DNA of 64,000 nucleotides, taken from contig CAXIWQ010000241.1 of assembly GCA_964036275.1 (NCBI GenBank), positions 1 through 64,000 on the forward strand, in the 5' to 3' direction. This DNA comes from Litoditis marina (taxonomy: Eukaryota; Nematoda; Chromadorea; Rhabditida; Rhabditidae). Positions 62,018 to 64,000 of this stretch are shown one piece after another. The notes under the pieces were generated by a model. It ran no database searches. It was not told the origin of the DNA and saw only the letters and a list, made by a program, of their open reading frames with translations. Position numbers and translations under genes: made by a program. The first letter of the stretch is position 1; each line of letters starts with the position of its first letter.

Positions 62018-64000
62018 TTCTGTGGCACACAGCCACAAAATACGATACAACGCGGTTATCGACTCTTTGCCTTGCAGCTACAGAAAAAAGTTTATACGGC
62101 TATCAAGTCTGTTGCTCATGGCTACAAAAACCTAATACGACTTTATATCCTGTGGAGCACAGCCACAAAAGACAAATTAACGCGGTTATTACCTCTTTGC
62201 CTTGCAGCTACAGAAAAAAGTTCATACGGCTATCAAATCTGTTGCTCCCAGCTACAAAAACCTAATACGACAATCTATTCTGTGGCGCACAGCCACAAAA
62301 TACAAATTATCGCGGTTATCGACTTGTTGGCTTGCAGCTACCGAGAAAAGTTCATACGGCTATCAAGTCTGTTGCTTCCAGCTACAAAAACCTAATACGA
62401 CTATATATTCTGTGGCGCACAGCCACAAAAGACGAATTAACGCGGTTATTGACTCTTTGCCTCGCAGTTACAGAGAACATTTCATACGGCTATCAAGTCT
62501 GTTGCTCCCAGCTACAAAAACCTAATACGACAATCTATTCTGTGGCGCACAGCCACAAAGACGAATTAACGCGGTTATTGACATTTTGACTTGCAGCCAC
62601 AAAAACAAATCATACGGCTATCAAGTCTGTTGCTTCCAACTACAAAAACATAATACGACTTTATATTCTGTGGCGCACAGCCACAAAATACAAATTAACG
62701 CGGTTATTGACTCTTTGCCTTGCAGTTACAGAGAACATTTCATACGGCTATCAAATCTGTTGCTCCCAGCTACAAAAACCTAATACGACTTTATATTCTG
62801 TGGCGCACAGCCACAAAAGACAAATTAACGCGGTTATTACCTCTTTGCCTTGCAGCTACAGAAAAAAGTTTATATGGCTATCAAGTATGTTGTTCCCAGC
62901 TAGAAAAACCCAATACAACTATCTATTCTGTGGCACACAGCCACAAAATACGATATAACGCGGTTATCGACTCTTTGCCTTGCAGCTACAGAAAAAAGTT
63001 TATACGGCTATCAAGTCTGTTGCTCATGGCTACAAAAACCTAATACGACTTTATATCCTGTGGCGCACAGCCACAAAAGACAAATTAACGCGGTTATTAC
63101 CTCTTTGCCTTGCAGCTACAGAAAAAAGTTCATACGGCTATCAAGTCTGTTGCTCCCAGCTACAAAAACCTGATACGACAATCTATTCTGTGGCGCACAG
63201 CCACAAAGACGAATTAACGCGGTTATTGACATTTTGACTTGCAGCTACAAAAAAAAATCATACGGCTATCAAGTCTGTTGCTTCCAACTACAAAAACATA
63301 ATACGACTTTATATTCTGTGGCGCACAGCCACAAAATACAAATTAACGCGGTTATTGACTCTTTGCCTTGCAGTTACAGAGAACATTTCATACGGCTATC
63401 AAATCTGTTGCTCCCAGCTACAAAAACCTAATACGACTTTATATTCTGTGGCGCACAGCCACAAAAGACAAATTAACGCGGATATTACCTCTTTGCCTTG
63501 CAGCTACAGAAAAAAAGTTTATACGGCTATCAAGTCTGTTGCTCCCAGCTACAAAAACCTAATACGACTTTATATTCTGTGGCGCACAGCCACAAAAGAC
63601 AAATTAACGCGGTTATTGACTCTTTGCCGTGCAGCTACAGAAAAAAGTTTATATGGCTATCAAGGATGTTGCTCCCAGCTAGAAAAACCCAATACAACTA
63701 TCTATTCTGTGGCACACAGCCACAAAATACGATTAAACGCGGTTATCGACTCTTTGCCTTGCAGCTACAGAAAAAAGTTTATACGGCTATCAAGTCTGTT
63801 GCTCATGGCTACAAAAACCTAATACGACTGTATATCCTGTGGAGCACAGCCACAAAAGACAAATTAACGCGGTTATTACCTCTTTGCCTTGCAGCTACAG
63901 AAAAAAGTTCATACGGCTATCAAGTCTGTTGCTCCCAGCTACAAAAACCTGATACGACAATCTATTCTGTGGCGCACAGCCACAAAAGACAAATTAACGC
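62018..64000 (+). repeat. Copy of 55,397-57,379, cut by window end
   Basis: Matches the earlier stretch at a constant offset of 6,621 to the last base, with no difference noticed. It includes private-looking markers such as TACGATACAACG, GCGGATATTACC (63,479 and 56,858), AGGATGTTGC, TACGATTAAACG and GACTGTATATCCTG. Since it runs off the window, the duplicated segment is at least 1.98 kb. Confidence 0.85.

Larger units (their letters stand above)
1..64000 (+). repeat. Satellite DNA array, ~130-bp monomer, whole window
   Basis: The same ~130-bp unit repeats head to tail from the first to the last base, about 492 times; the TGTTGCT landmark recurs at 1, 131, 261, 391 and so on to 63,926. Every unit has the same orientation, and no unique insert, transposon or gene interrupts it. 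Most length variants are 129 or 131 bp, commonly from A-tract slippage. The consensus has 32 C and 22 G in 130 bases. This is the organisation of a eukaryotic satellite block (centromeric, pericentromeric or other heterochromatin); location and species are inference and cannot be settled from the window. Both ends are open, so the true array is larger. The absence of coding genes over 64 kb argues against a bacterial or organelle origin. Confidence 0.97.

Noticed and set aside
1..64000. CRISPR array
   Set aside because: The period is ~130 bp with no alternation of fixed repeats and unique spacers; every part of the unit recurs.
1..64000. tRNA, rRNA or Pol III-type internal promoters in the unit
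   Set aside because: No cloverleaf, no GGTTCGA-type B box and no conserved rRNA stretch was found. The TGTGGC/GCCACA dyad alone is too short to call an RNA gene.
1..64000. Bacterial accessory region or phage defence island
   Set aside because: There is no gene-like sequence on either strand anywhere in 64 kb; the window is wholly satellite DNA.

Overview
The whole 64 kb window is one uninterrupted head-to-tail satellite DNA array. I see no gene, RNA gene, transposon, unique spacer or inverted segment. The unit is about 130 bp (roughly 492 units plus a partial one), about 41-42% G+C, and always in the same orientation. Both window ends fall inside the array, so it is longer than 64 kb. This is typical of eukaryotic centromeric, pericentromeric or other heterochromatic satellite blocks read through by long-read assembly. 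The species cannot be named from the sequence. CpG is close to its expected frequency in the unit (5 observed, about 5.4 expected), which fits a genome with little germline CpG methylation, such as many insects, but this is a weak inference. From memory, satellites of about 129-130 bp are known in Formica ants; length alone proves nothing and I could not compare sequences.

Monomer anatomy: the 130-bp unit is itself a degenerate trimer. Three 39-bp cores (units 24-62, 69-107 and 113-151, the last running into the next monomer) align without gaps at about 59-72% identity. They are joined by A-rich or very short linkers of 6, 5 and 2 nt, where much of the length variation occurs. The best conserved part is a dyad, TGTGGC-gcaca-GCCACA, followed by an A tract. 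A very variable 6-nt box lies just upstream of it.

Array anatomy: monomers fall into four recurring module families. Family A (1-1,638; 3,281-5,348; 21,341-23,408) is a 1.6-2 kb block present three times almost unchanged. Family B carries the ATCTTTTCTGTGGCAC and TTACTA variants (1,639-3,280; 5,349-8,590; 23,409-27,040; 29,959-32,500; 33,666-34,195; 45,560-46,850). Family G carries CCTAAGACGA, CACATCCACC and a 129-bp unit with an ACGCGT site (8,590-9,920; 27,040-29,958; 32,500-33,665; 34,196-37,176; 46,850-51,000). Family D carries ACATTTTGACTTGC, TTGCTTCCAACTAC and CTCATGGCTAC (9,920-21,340; 38,002-45,560; 51,170-64,000). Tandem higher-order repeats of about 519, 649, 910, 1,036, 1,040, 1,302, 1,562, 1,945 and 2,470 bp are nested inside longer copies separated by 3.5, 5.5, 6.6, 7.2, 12.6, 18.1 and 28.2 kb.

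The array therefore looks like the product of repeated unequal exchange or amplification at many scales, plus short length-neutral replacements that look like gene conversion (23,409-23,575 and 40,703-40,789). No protein-coding system is present. Long open frames on the plus strand follow from the stop codons of the unit lying in only one of its three phases. All identity statements are by eye.
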